DNA of 64,000 nucleotides from Protula sp. h YS-2021 (Eukaryota; Annelida; Polychaeta; Sabellida; Serpulidae). The translations under genes and the position numbers were made by a program. The stretch is taken from contig OX457031.1 of NCBI GenBank assembly GCA_949752745.1, positions 38,475,502-38,539,501 of the forward strand. Reading direction: 5' to 3'. This document shows positions 34,689 through 42,394 of the stretch, in pieces. How positions within the stretch are numbered: the stretch's first letter is position 1; every line of letters starts with the position of its first letter. Below the pieces are notes generated by a model, which did not search any database, had not been told where the DNA came from, and saw nothing but the letters and a program-made list of their open reading frames with translations.

Positions 34689-35198
34689 ATGGACGCATGT
34701 TTTAAAAATGCTTATATTGACTTGATGATTGCTAAACTTGCTTGCTGTGGCACTCCAGACTATCAACTTTATCATTTGGATGCTTTTTGGGATGTTGTAC
34801 ATCATAGTCTTGATGTGATTGAACTGCATTCAAGATTTCTTGGAGAATGTCATAAAACTGGAATAGAAGAAGATCCTGACTTTGACTTTGATTCTGCACT
34901 TTATTCTGCTCGCACTGATGTGGAAGTATATTTCACCGTGGTTGATCATTTGAGAGATTGTTGTAAAGAAGAAGAGGAAACCGAGCAGCTTTATCAGGTA
35001 AGTTATAAAAACCTTTTTTAAACATGTTTATGACAACATAGTGAATTGTTTCTCAAAGACATAACAATGTTTTTCTTACTAGCAAATTTAGTTTTATGTG
35101 AGTGGTTTCAACGTAAACAAAGAAAGAATATGATAGAAGAGGCAGCAAATATATTAAAAGATATTTTATTACAGGAAGAAACCGACATGTCAGAATAA
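34689..35198 (+). CDS. Spliced acidic accessory gene, 110 aa
   Basis: Exon 1 is 34689-34997 (103 codons) and ends CAG|GTAAGT. The intron is 34998-35174 (177 bp) and ends TTTTATTACAG. Exon 2 is 35175-35198, adding EETDMSE and a stop. Both splice sites are near-consensus and the phase is zero. Unspliced reading would add a different short tail ending at 35021. The protein starts MDACFKNAYIDLM and is acidic at its end (EEEETEQ joined to EETD). It loosely resembles the 33538 protein (F-L-x-EC, D-x-D repeat). The gap to the preceding gene is 24 bp with no TATA box, so it may share that transcript. Function unknown. Confidence 0.65.
34998..35174 (+). other. Predicted 177-bp spliceosomal intron in the Polinton
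   Basis: 5' site CAG|GTAAGT, T-rich 3' region, acceptor TTATTACAG|GAAG. Splicing preserves the frame and extends an acidic tail. It also brings the NADAR start codon within 40 nt of the upstream stop. Confidence 0.6.
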
Positions 35199-35213
35199 AG
35201 AAGCAAAGTCAAC

Positions 35214-35651
35214 ATGAAGAATCTTGTACTATTCAGCGGTCATAAGGACGTTCTTTCAAATATGTTTCCAACACGACTTGAAAAGTATGGACATGTGTTC
35301 AACTCAAGTGAAGCGTTGTATCAATATGAGAAAGCAGTGTTTCATCACCGTTCAGATATTGCTTCAGCCATTGCTTCATGTAGAAATGGATATGAAGCAA
35401 AACGTATTGCTAAAGTGATAAAGCCATGTCCTTTATGGCATACAGTGAAGAGAAGCAAAATGCAAGATGTTTTACAAGTCAAACTGGATCAGTGTGTATT
35501 GTTTCGCAACAAGTTGAAAGAATGTAAAGACAAAACTTTAGTTGAAGCAACGTATGATCATTGGTGGGGAGCTGGTGTGAAACAAGTGTCATCTGGATAT
35601 CCTGGTCAGAATATCATGGGAAAGTTGTTAGAACTGTTGTGTGAGGGTTAG
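35214..35651 (+). CDS. NADAR-family protein (YbiA-like N-glycosidase), 145 aa
   Basis: Full-length match in layout to the NADAR/YbiA family. LFSGHKDVLSN near the start is followed by FNSSEALYQYEKA (the family F-x-S-x-E-x-x-Y-Q-x-x-KA block, with its conserved Glu). After these come WHTVKRSKMQDVLQVK, LVEATYDHWWGAG (family LVE-x-x-x-D-x-x-WG-x-G) and GQNIMGKLL. NADAR proteins cleave N-glycosidic bonds in riboflavin-pathway intermediates, and some remove ADP-ribose from guanine in nucleic acids. The length is typical of a single-domain member. It is not a Polinton core gene. It lies 15 bp after the acidic gene's stop and may be co-transcribed with it. Likely role, by inference: reversing a host ADP-ribosylation defence. 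Confidence 0.85.
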   Translation: MKNLVLFSGHKDVLSNMFPTRLEKYGHVFNSSEALYQYEKAVFHHRSDIASAIASCRNGYEAKRIAKVIKPCPLWHTVKRSKMQDVLQVKLDQCVLFRNKLKECKDKTLVEATYDHWWGAGVKQVSSGYPGQNIMGKLLELLCEG

Positions 35652-35752
35652 AGACTTTTTCATTTGCTTGCCAACCGTCATGGTGTGCAGACGTGTGAAC
35701 ATGTAAATTTGAAGTATGTTTAACTTGTGTTGCATTGATTCAAGACTGCACA

Positions 35753-36085
35753 ATGGCGGACATGACACTGAGACAATATATTGTGCAAAAAGCTTATTGT
35801 GAAGAAATGTTATCAGCTGTAAAAAAGTTTGCATATTTAGTCTGTCCTGCTTGTCAACATGAAGAGTGTCAAGAACATACTTGTCATTTTGCATCTGTTT
35901 ATACATATTGGAATGAAGCTAAATATTACATGCATTTAGATAAAGTGTTAGAGAATGCAAATCAACGTTGTGAGAAATATGGTGTAGATGCTATTACATT
36001 GGATGAACTCAGTCATTGGTTAGTGTTCATTGAAGACCAATGGTCTCCAGTTATTCATACCATTGTATCTATACTTGATTTGTAA
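35753..36085 (+). CDS. Hypothetical Cys/His-containing protein, 110 aa
   Basis: The start at 35753 (ACAATGG) has a good context; an in-frame ATT/ATG-poor extension upstream is not needed. The centre has a Cys/His cluster (CPACQHEECQEHTCHF) that could bind zinc, flanked by helical segments; the C-terminus is hydrophobic (VIHTIVSILDL). No family recognised. It lies 101 bp after the NADAR gene and ends 106 bp before the integrase gene. Confidence 0.65.
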   Translation: MADMTLRQYIVQKAYCEEMLSAVKKFAYLVCPACQHEECQEHTCHFASVYTYWNEAKYYMHLDKVLENANQRCEKYGVDAITLDELSHWLVFIEDQWSPVIHTIVSILDL

Positions 36086-36140
36086 AAAAACTTGTTAGTT
36101 AAGTTATAAATGCATGTTAGTTAAGTGATGTTGGTTGAGT

Positions 36141-36149
36141 TATAAAATA
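36141..36149 (+). promoter_or_regulatory. TATA box TATAAAATA before the integrase
   Basis: It is 51 bp upstream of the integrase ATG at 36192 and is the only clear TATA box ahead of the nine overlapping genes 36192-41964. Confidence 0.6.
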
Positions 36150-36191
36150 AAAGCTGTTCTGTTGAGAAGGTGGTTTTCATTCGGTGTGACC

Positions 36192-37301
36192 ATGTCGACG
36201 TGGAAAGACTACTTGACCAATATTTACTTCAAACCTGGACAGCCTGGAGCATTTGCTGGTCCTTACAAACTGTATCACATCTTACGAAAACATAATCAAC
36301 CAGTCACACAGTCACAAGTGAAGAAATGGTTGCAGGATCAAGATGCTTTTAGTTTACTCCAACCTGTCAAATACAGGTTCAAAAGACAACGTGTCATTAC
36401 ACGTGGTATTGATGACATGTGGGATATTGATTTGGCTGATATGGGAAACATAGCTCCCTATAATGATGACATACGCTTTTTACTCATTGTCATTGATGTG
36501 TTTTCCAAATATGTCTGGGTACAGCCAATACCTAATAAATCACATACCAGCGTCATACAAGCTTTCCAAAAGATTTTTCATGACACACGACGAAGACCGC
36601 GAACTCTAAGGTCTGATAAAGGAACAGAATTTAAAAACAGATGGGTAAAAGCATTTTTGAAGAAAGAAGGCATTCATGCTTATACCACAAAGAATGAAAC
36701 CAAAGCCAACTTTGCTGAAAGAGTCATTCGTACTCTAAAGGGAATGATGTATCGGTATTTTCTACATAATCAAACTTACCGTTATTTAGACATTCTTCCA
36801 GACTTGGTGTACAATTACAACCATAGACCTCATGGTTCTCTTCCTAATAAATATGCTCCAGCCGAGATTCGTAAAGACAACGAATCAAAAGTGTGGAAGT
36901 ATATGTATGTCGACAAACTGAAATTGAAACCTAAGAAGAAGAAGAAGAAGTACAAATTTAACATTGGTGATCATGTTCGCATTTCTCACATTAAATATGT
37001 GTTTCAACGGGATTATCACATCAAATGGACGCAAGAAGTCTTCATTGTCACACATCGTTGTAAGAAGCAAGGAATACATTTATATCGTGTGAAAGACTTT
37101 TTAGACGAAGATATTGATGGTCATTTCTATGAAGAAGAACTGCAGAAAGTGACCAAAGATATTGAATCTATTTATAGAATTGAAAAAGTCTTGAAAACAC
37201 GTAAAAGACGAGGAGGAGGTGTGAAAGAATTATTTGTCAAGTGGTTAGGTTGGCCAAACAAGTTTAACAGTTGGGTGAAAGAAACAGACATTCAACAATG
37301 A
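36192..37301 (+). CDS. INT: Retroviral-type integrase with C-terminal chromodomain, 369 aa
   Basis: The start at 36192 (GACCATGTC) lies behind a TATA box. The N-terminal block (YFKPGQPGAFAGPYKLYHIL) is typical of Polinton integrases. The catalytic core has WDIDLADM (first Asp, about residue 78), LRSDKGTEF (Asp ~141) and NFAERVIRTLK (Glu ~176), the DDE triad. A Lys-rich linker follows, then a chromodomain at about residues 323-369 (YRIEKVLKTR, LFVKWLGWPNKFNSWV), which probably guides insertion to modified chromatin. It joins the element ends to host DNA, consistent with the 6-bp duplication seen. The stop overlaps the next start (ATGA, 37298-37301). Confidence 0.95.
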   Translation: MSTWKDYLTNIYFKPGQPGAFAGPYKLYHILRKHNQPVTQSQVKKWLQDQDAFSLLQPVKYRFKRQRVITRGIDDMWDIDLADMGNIAPYNDDIRFLLIVIDVFSKYVWVQPIPNKSHTSVIQAFQKIFHDTRRRPRTLRSDKGTEFKNRWVKAFLKKEGIHAYTTKNETKANFAERVIRTLKGMMYRYFLHNQTYRYLDILPDLVYNYNHRPHGSLPNKYAPAEIRKDNESKVWKYMYVDKLKLKPKKKKKKYKFNIGDHVRISHIKYVFQRDYHIKWTQEVFIVTHRCKKQGIHLYRVKDFLDEDIDGHFYEEELQKVTKDIESIYRIEKVLKTRKRRGGGVKELFVKWLGWPNKFNSWVKETDIQQ

Positions 37302-37957
37302 AGCATCCATTTACATGTTTAGTCTCTGGACCTACAGGCAGTGGCAAAACGTCTCTGGTGAAGGAAATTCTAGAACAAAAGTTGATTCAACCCTCTCCAA
37401 AAAGCATTTTATGGCTCTATGCAGCAGATCAGCCTTTGTACAAGGGAATGAAAGGCGTGGAATTTTACCAAGGCATTCCAGATGACATTGAAGAGCGTTT
37501 TAACCCGAAGAAACCAAACTTACTTATCATTGATGACTTAATGACGAAATGCCATAGTGATGAGCGTATGACACGTCTCTTTAGTGTTGGCAGCAGTCAT
37601 CAAAATCTAAGCATTATTTTTATTGTGCATAATTTATTCCATCATGGGAAAGAGATGCGAAATATTAGTTTGAATACACATTATATCATTCTGTTTAAAA
37701 ATCCGAGAGACAGTCAACAAATTAGTACATTGGCGCGGCAAATGTATCCTAGAAGATCTCAATTTCTCATAGAAGCCTATCAAGATGCTACTAGCAAACC
37801 TCATGGTTATTTATTCATTGATTTAAAACCAAAGACAAATGATCAACTACGTATTCGTACAGGCATTTTACCAAAAGATACACATTATGTATATATTGAT
37901 AAAGCAGTGTATGAACAAGAACCAAGTCATTTAACCATTCGCAGTCAAGATGTCTAA
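37298..37957 (+). CDS. ATP: FtsK/HerA-type genome-packaging ATPase, 219 aa
   Basis: Starts MKHPFTCLVSGPTGSGKTSL: Walker A at residues 11-18. PNLLIIDDLM near residue 73 is Walker B. The stretch around IIFIVHNLFHHGKEMRNISL, with Asn/Arg, is the usual sensor region. The family (A32-like) drives DNA into capsids of Polintons, poxviruses and relatives. The ATG overlaps the integrase stop by 4 bases and the stop overlaps the next start by 8 bases, so the gene appears to be translated from a shared transcript. Confidence 0.93.
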   Translation: MKHPFTCLVSGPTGSGKTSLVKEILEQKLIQPSPKSILWLYAADQPLYKGMKGVEFYQGIPDDIEERFNPKKPNLLIIDDLMTKCHSDERMTRLFSVGSSHQNLSIIFIVHNLFHHGKEMRNISLNTHYIILFKNPRDSQQISTLARQMYPRRSQFLIEAYQDATSKPHGYLFIDLKPKTNDQLRIRTGILPKDTHYVYIDKAVYEQEPSHLTIRSQDV

Positions 37958-38276
37958 ACGTATTCGAGCGAACCAGCCGTTTCTTCATTTGCTTGCACGC
38001 AGTGGGCCTAAACGACGTAAATCCTTGCTACAGCAAGCTACAAAGGAGGAATTAACAAGCTTGTTTGAAATTTGTTTGAATATATTGCAAGGACATTTAC
38101 CCTTAAGCTCAAAACGGTTTAAGGAATTTAAACGTGAACGTCATACGCTACGTACTCTAGCAGATAAGAAGATATCCCTTCGACGAAAAAAGAAGTTGAT
38201 TAATCAGAAAGGAGGATTCATTGGAGTTATTGCTAGATTGGCATTGCCCTTGTTAGCCAAACTGCTGTTAAAATGA
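37950..38276 (+). CDS. Conserved basic Polinton protein, 108 aa
   Basis: A strongly basic protein with several Arg/Lys clusters (GPKRRKSLLQQ, SLRRKKKLINQ). It ends in a Gly-Gly-Phe followed by a hydrophobic, amphipathic helix (IARLALPLLAKLLLK). Proteins with this layout, a basic helical body then KGG-F and a hydrophobic tail, recur in Polintons and adintoviruses. A virion core or membrane-active role is plausible. The GG before the helix could be a protease cleavage point, by analogy with adenovirus precursors (inference). Overlaps: 8 bases upstream, 4 bases (ATGA) downstream. Confidence 0.8.
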   Translation: MSKRIRANQPFLHLLARSGPKRRKSLLQQATKEELTSLFEICLNILQGHLPLSSKRFKEFKRERHTLRTLADKKISLRRKKKLINQKGGFIGVIARLALPLLAKLLLK

Positions 38277-38851
38277 AACATACGATGAAAATGGTCCTCA
38301 TTCCTGAATATGAATACAAACTGTTATTAGAAAAGAAGGATAAAGATGGTGAAATCAAAACGAAAGTGAATAAACTTTTACGTGGGAAACGAACACGTGA
38401 AAAGGTTATTGAAATGTCTCAACTTCTTGGTCGTCATTTACGAACAAGTCAGTCTAGACAGCAAAAGCCCTCATCATCATCACCACCTGAAAAGCCAGAA
38501 AAGTTATTTTTAAGTCATTTTCAACCTATCTATCATGGAAAAGTAACACAACTTTTAGCAGAACTGAAGAAATATGGTACGACATGGTCAGAGAAGAATG
38601 AACTTGTGTTGAAAACGGGCGATATTATAGCAAATTCCAACATGGTTGATTTGATGAAAGAAGCATTGGTGGCGACAAGAAGAAAAGAACGAGTCAAACC
38701 ACCACATGGCTGGCATCCGTTTATCCAGGAAATTGTAGATGCGAATATTCCAAAAACAATGTTTAGTAAAAAGACCACTCGTGACGACATTACAACAGAA
38801 ATGAAACAACGTCAACAAAGACGGTTTCCTGAAGGATGGGAAAATTTTTAA
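38273..38851 (+). CDS. Conserved Polinton protein, 192 aa
   Basis: Starts MKHTMKMVLIPEYEYKLLLE. A charged helical N-terminal part, then a Ser/Pro-rich linker near residue 66-77 (SSSSPPEKPE), then a folded C-terminal half ending GWHPFIQEIVDANIPKTMFS and a basic tail. The N-terminal VLIPxxxYxxL and C-terminal NIP motif recur in hypothetical proteins of Polintons at this gene position. Function unknown; a capsid-associated role is suggested by its place among virion genes. Start overlaps the previous stop (ATGA); stop lies 16 bases inside the next gene. Confidence 0.75.
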   Translation: MKHTMKMVLIPEYEYKLLLEKKDKDGEIKTKVNKLLRGKRTREKVIEMSQLLGRHLRTSQSRQQKPSSSSPPEKPEKLFLSHFQPIYHGKVTQLLAELKKYGTTWSEKNELVLKTGDIIANSNMVDLMKEALVATRRKERVKPPHGWHPFIQEIVDANIPKTMFSKKTTRDDITTEMKQRQQRRFPEGWENF

Positions 38852-39090
38852 CATGGCTGAAAGAGCTATGTTGTTGTTGTGAGGAAGATAAACCAACTAT
38901 TCCTGTGAAGATCAGATGTACAAGCGCGTGTTGTGAAGGAGAAATAAAAGACCATGTGAATGAGGATGAGATTTGGCATACTTGGTCGAATGGCGCGCGC
39001 TATCGTGAAGTATATAGACAACGTCAACGCCTATACCATTTAGTTCCCATCCATCATGGAGTCGACAAGCTTTTACATTACTTTACCTAG
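38836..39090 (+). CDS. Small Cys-rich protein, predicted N-myristoylated, 84 aa
   Basis: The N-terminus MGKFLTWLKELCCCCEED fits the myristoylation pattern (Gly2, Thr6). The four consecutive Cys at 12-15 are typical palmitoylation acceptors or a metal site, and a second group (CTSACC) follows near residue 28-33. The rest is charged and aromatic (WHTWSNGARYREVYRQRQR). The sequence predicts a membrane-anchored peptide, perhaps for entry, egress or assembly at membranes. It overlaps the preceding gene by 16 bases and the minor capsid gene by 35 bases. The family is not recognised with certainty. Confidence 0.7.
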   Translation: MGKFLTWLKELCCCCEEDKPTIPVKIRCTSACCEGEIKDHVNEDEIWHTWSNGARYREVYRQRQRLYHLVPIHHGVDKLLHYFT

Positions 39091-39814
39091 CAATGCGAGT
39101 ATGACCTATTATCCCAACAACAAGGCTTCGAATTATCAAATTCGTATGCCTCGAACCATCTATCTGAATGGAAAATATGAAGTGGCTTTAGCTGAAATTC
39201 AATATCCACATACATGGACAACGATGAGACAGGGCATGGACTATTCTATTCAGTATCGACAAGAACTATTCGATGATCCTATTCTTAGCACTCTCGATAT
39301 TCCTTATGGGTACTATAGAACCATACAAGAACTATGTGAGGCAGTCAATGAAGAAGCGACTAATGCTCTGAAACTTACAGAAGCTATTCGACTAAAGTAT
39401 GATAAAATTAGACGACGTGTGTTTCTATTTCTCGATTATGGCTATGAAGTGTCTTTTTCCACTGGATTAGCTGAGATTTTAGGATTTATCCCAGATCAAT
39501 GGTATACTGAAACATGTACAGCTGAACATAAAGCGGATGTGAAACAGGGGTTTTATACACTGTATGTGTATTGTAGCATTTGTGAACCACAAGTTGTTGG
39601 TGATTATTATGTGCCTTTGCTACGTTCTGTTGGCATACAAGGCCATGATGGTGACATTATCATGAAAACGTACGGCGAACCGCATTATGTTCCTGTAAAC
39701 ACGTCCAAATTTGACGTGATAGAAATGAATATTAAGGACGACACAGGCTATAATGTTCCATTTCAAACTGGAAAGGTGATCTGTAAACTTCATTTTCGAC
39801 CAAAAGCAATATGA
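39056..39814 (+). CDS. Minor capsid (penton-like) protein, 252 aa
   Basis: Starts MESTSFYITLPSNASMTYYP and continues with NNKASNYQIRMPRTIYLNG and YEVALAEIQYPHTW. This N-terminal block is highly characteristic of Polinton minor capsid proteins with a single jelly roll, which sit at capsid vertices. Later GLAEILGF and the YVYCSICEPQVVGD block are also typical. The length is normal and the frame intact. The stop overlaps the next start (ATGA, 39811-39814). Confidence 0.85.
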   Translation: MESTSFYITLPSNASMTYYPNNKASNYQIRMPRTIYLNGKYEVALAEIQYPHTWTTMRQGMDYSIQYRQELFDDPILSTLDIPYGYYRTIQELCEAVNEEATNALKLTEAIRLKYDKIRRRVFLFLDYGYEVSFSTGLAEILGFIPDQWYTETCTAEHKADVKQGFYTLYVYCSICEPQVVGDYYVPLLRSVGIQGHDGDIIMKTYGEPHYVPVNTSKFDVIEMNIKDDTGYNVPFQTGKVICKLHFRPKAI

Positions 39815-40152
39815 AAGCTTATACACACGATCCGTCTGCATATCGCAACCATTTTCTTCGTCAAGTGGGCGGGGAATTACCAGGATTCAAAGGAGCGCGA
39901 ATCCAATATGGCGATGGTATTGGTTCCATACTGGGATCATTGGCTCGCAAAGCTATTCCACTACTTAAGGCTGGGGCTAAGATCGTTGCGCCACATCTTA
40001 AGAAGGCTGCAAAGAATGTCGCGAAAGATGTGACGGGTCGAGTAGCAGAACGTGTGTTTGGTGAACAAAAGCGTATGCAACCAACGAAACGTGCCAGAAG
40101 ACGAAAAACAGCCAGACGGATAACATCAAAATATCGCAAAGATATCTTTTGA
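39811..40152 (+). CDS. Basic virion protein resembling pX/pVI, 113 aa
   Basis: The N-terminal third has a Gly-Gly site (RQVGGELPGFKGARI) and GDGIGSILGSLARKAIPLL, an amphipathic helix like the membrane-lytic segment of adenovirus pVI-type proteins. A Lys/Ala-rich helix follows and then a very basic tail (TKRARRRKTARRI) suited to DNA binding. Polinton elements usually carry such a protein beside the capsid genes. Likely roles: DNA condensation and membrane disruption after cleavage by the element's own protease (inference from position and composition). It is followed by the major capsid gene after 4 bases. Confidence 0.75.
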   Translation: MKAYTHDPSAYRNHFLRQVGGELPGFKGARIQYGDGIGSILGSLARKAIPLLKAGAKIVAPHLKKAAKNVAKDVTGRVAERVFGEQKRMQPTKRARRRKTARRITSKYRKDIF

Positions 40153-40156
40153 AATC

Positions 40157-41530
40157 ATGTCTCTCATTCATAATCATTCGTGTGAATGTAGTCTTTCTCC
40201 ATTGGAATGGTTTCACGTACCACCAACGCAAACTGCTGTAGAGAAAAGTTATAATGTTGACTATCAACCACTTACAAGCATTAGAGAAGGCGCTCCAATA
40301 GAATTCTACATTCCTGCGAGTACAGAAGAATATCTGGATTTAAAGAACAGCAAACTTCATATTGTATGTCGCATTCTAAAGGCTGATGGAACAGCGTGTG
40401 GCGCAGATGATAATGTCTCTTGCATCAATGATGTGTTTAATGGGTTATGGTCTAATATTGAATTGTTTCTGAATGATCGTTTGGTTTCGCATAGCAACAA
40501 TACTCATGGTTATACCAGCATTATCTCTCATCTCATCCATGATTCGGAAGAAAGTCTGCATTCTGAGCGCTCTATGCGTCTCATGTACAAGGATACTGCT
40601 GGGTCAATGAATAGTCATGAGGTGAAAAGACCTAATCATGAACAATATGTATCCGGGTTTCATGTCAATGCCGACGGTGGTGACTTGGCTGAGCAAGGCA
40701 ATAATGGCTTACATCATCGTTATTTGCATACTCGTCTTAGCCGTGATGTTATGCTCGCAGGTGGTTTAAGGATAGATTTGTTTGAGCAGGATCGTTATCT
40801 TCCGAATGGCATCAGTTTGAAATTGCGTTTCCATAGACAAAAAGATGACTATGTATTGATGGCTGTAAATAATACCTATAAGGTAGAAGTGAAAGAGGCA
40901 TTTTTAACCATTCGCAAAGTGAGGGTGAGTCCAGGTATTCAGTTAGGACATGCAGATGCATTGATGAAAAGTCCTGCCAAGATCATCATCACTAGAAAAG
41001 AATGTAAAGTCTTGGCCATTCCAGCAGGATTTCAGTCTTTTGTGAAAGATAACATCTTTTTGGGTCAATTACCAAATCGTATTGTCATTGGTCTGGTTCA
41101 TAATGAAGCTTTTGGTGGATCAGTATTGAGGAATCCATACAATTTTCATTAATTTAATCTGGACTATATGCAACTGTACACGGATGGTGAACCAGTTCTA
41201 TCCAAACCTCTCAAGCTTGACATTACACAGAACAAATACCTGAACGCTTTTGAAACGCTTTACAAATCGTTTGATCGGTTGAATGGTGAGAAAAGTTCCA
41301 TTATAAAACGGGAAGATTGGCCTAGAGGTTATGCTTTATTTTCGTTTGACTTAACACCGGATTATGATGGTGATGATCATTTCCCCCTGATCAAGCATGG
41401 GAATTTGCGGCTAGAAATGAACTTTGCTAGGGCTTTGCAACCTACAATCAATGTCATTGTCTATGCTGAATTTGACAACATTATTGAGATCAGTGCCAAT
41501 CGCAGCATCCAATTCGACTACCAGTCATGA
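40157..41530 (+). pseudogene. Major capsid protein (double jelly roll), one in-frame stop
   Basis: Starts MSLIHNHSCECSLSPLEWFH. Characteristic features of Polinton major capsid proteins follow: a region on Gly-Ala-Pro-Ile-Glu-Phe, GLWSNIELFLNDRLVS, PNGISLKLRFHRQ, PNRIVIGLVHNEAFGGS, and after the interruption LYTDGEPVLSKPLKLD and GNLRLEMNFARAL. A TAA at 41150-41152 cuts the frame after about 331 codons, and reading continues in the same frame for 126 more codons to the stop at 41528-41530. An ATG at 41168 allows the distal part to be read separately. There is no frameshift. The product would lack the end of the second jelly roll. Either a recent nonsense mutation, a sequence error, or readthrough. 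The 3' end overlaps the protease start (ATGA). Confidence 0.9.
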
Positions 41531-41964
41531 ACACGAAGCAGATTGATGCCATATTGAGTCATGATGTCATGACCAAAGACTTGTTTCAAGGCGTGTTTGC
41601 CATGGACCAGTTACCGTCTTTACAACGCGGCGCCTATGTGATCAACACAGACGATCAAGATGAACCAGGAGAACATTGGGTGGCAGTGTATTATGATAAA
41701 GACCCTGTGGAATATTTTGACTCTTATGGACTGTTCCCTCTCGATGATCGTTTAGACATGTTTTTAAGAAATGACTATATGTATAATTCTATCTCATTAC
41801 AAACGCCAATATCATCGTCATGTGGTTTTTATTGTGTATATTATATATTGCATAGAGCTCGAGGTCAGAGTATGTTTGATATTGTGAATATATTAAAAAG
41901 AAAGGATGGTGATTTTATTGTAAAGGATTTTGTATATAGACATTATAAACCATTGTTTTATTAA
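41527..41964 (+). CDS. PRO: Adenain-like cysteine protease, 145 aa
   Basis: The catalytic triad is visible: His ~50 (GEHWVAVYYD), Asp ~65 (EYFDSYG), Cys ~99 in SSSCGFYCVYYI, with a Gln ~92 upstream for the oxyanion hole. This is the Ulp1/adenovirus protease fold (C48/C5 families). In Polintons it matures capsid and core precursors. At 145 residues it is compact but contains the full core. It is the last gene of the overlapping plus-strand block; its ATG overlaps the capsid stop. A poly(A) signal follows at 42103. Confidence 0.92.
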   Translation: MNTKQIDAILSHDVMTKDLFQGVFAMDQLPSLQRGAYVINTDDQDEPGEHWVAVYYDKDPVEYFDSYGLFPLDDRLDMFLRNDYMYNSISLQTPISSSCGFYCVYYILHRARGQSMFDIVNILKRKDGDFIVKDFVYRHYKPLFY

Positions 41965-42389
41965 TGTTGTTGTTGTTATATTAGTTAAGTTGTTGTTGTT
42001 GTTATATTAGTTAAGTTGTTGTTGTTGTTATATTAGTTAAGTTGTTGTTGTTGTTATATTAGTTAAGTTGTTGTTGTTATATTAGTTAAGTTGTTGTTGT
42101 TAAATAAAACAAACCAAGTTTTCAAACAACTGTCTTGTTTATTGTGTTCTATTTACAAATTCTTAACTACAAACACTATTTACAAAGTTTACAAACACTA
42201 TTTACAAAGTTTACAAACACTATTTACAAACTCTTAACTACAAACGCTATTTACACTATTTACAAATTCTTAACTACAAATTCTATTTACACTATTTACA
42301 AACTTTTATTTACACTATTTACACTATTTACAAAATTCTTTACTACAAACTCTTAACTACAAAGTCTATTTACACTATTTACAAACTTT
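41965..42389. repeat. Short tandem repeats between convergent gene blocks
   Basis: The left part has six copies of TTGTTGTTGTTATATTAGTTAAG-like units (about 23 bp, 41966-42100). The right part (42130-42385) has many TTACAAA(C/G)-type heptamers combined with CTATTTACACTATTTACAAA units. The region separates the plus- and minus-strand transcription units and contains poly(A) signals for both. Confidence 0.85.
42103..42108 (+). terminator. Poly(A) signal AATAAA, plus-strand block
   Basis: AATAAA 139 bp after the protease stop; the likely 3' end signal for the plus-strand genes. Confidence 0.6.
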
Positions 42390-42394
42390 TTATT
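42389..42394 (-). terminator. Poly(A) signal AATAAA overlapping a stop codon
   Basis: The minus-strand sequence GTAAATAAAAAG contains both the TAA stop of the last PC4-like gene (42390-42392) and AATAAA. Confidence 0.5.

Noticed and set aside
36135..36191. Upstream extension of the integrase frame
   Set aside because: It has no ATG and contains the TATA box; the ATG at 36192 has a good context. Similar non-ATG extensions were trimmed for the ATPase, polymerase B and others.
36192..41964. Bacterial contamination, suggested by operon-like overlaps
   Set aside because: Gene content, TATA boxes, a spliceosomal intron, AATAAA signals and the perfect target duplication in animal DNA identify a Polinton.
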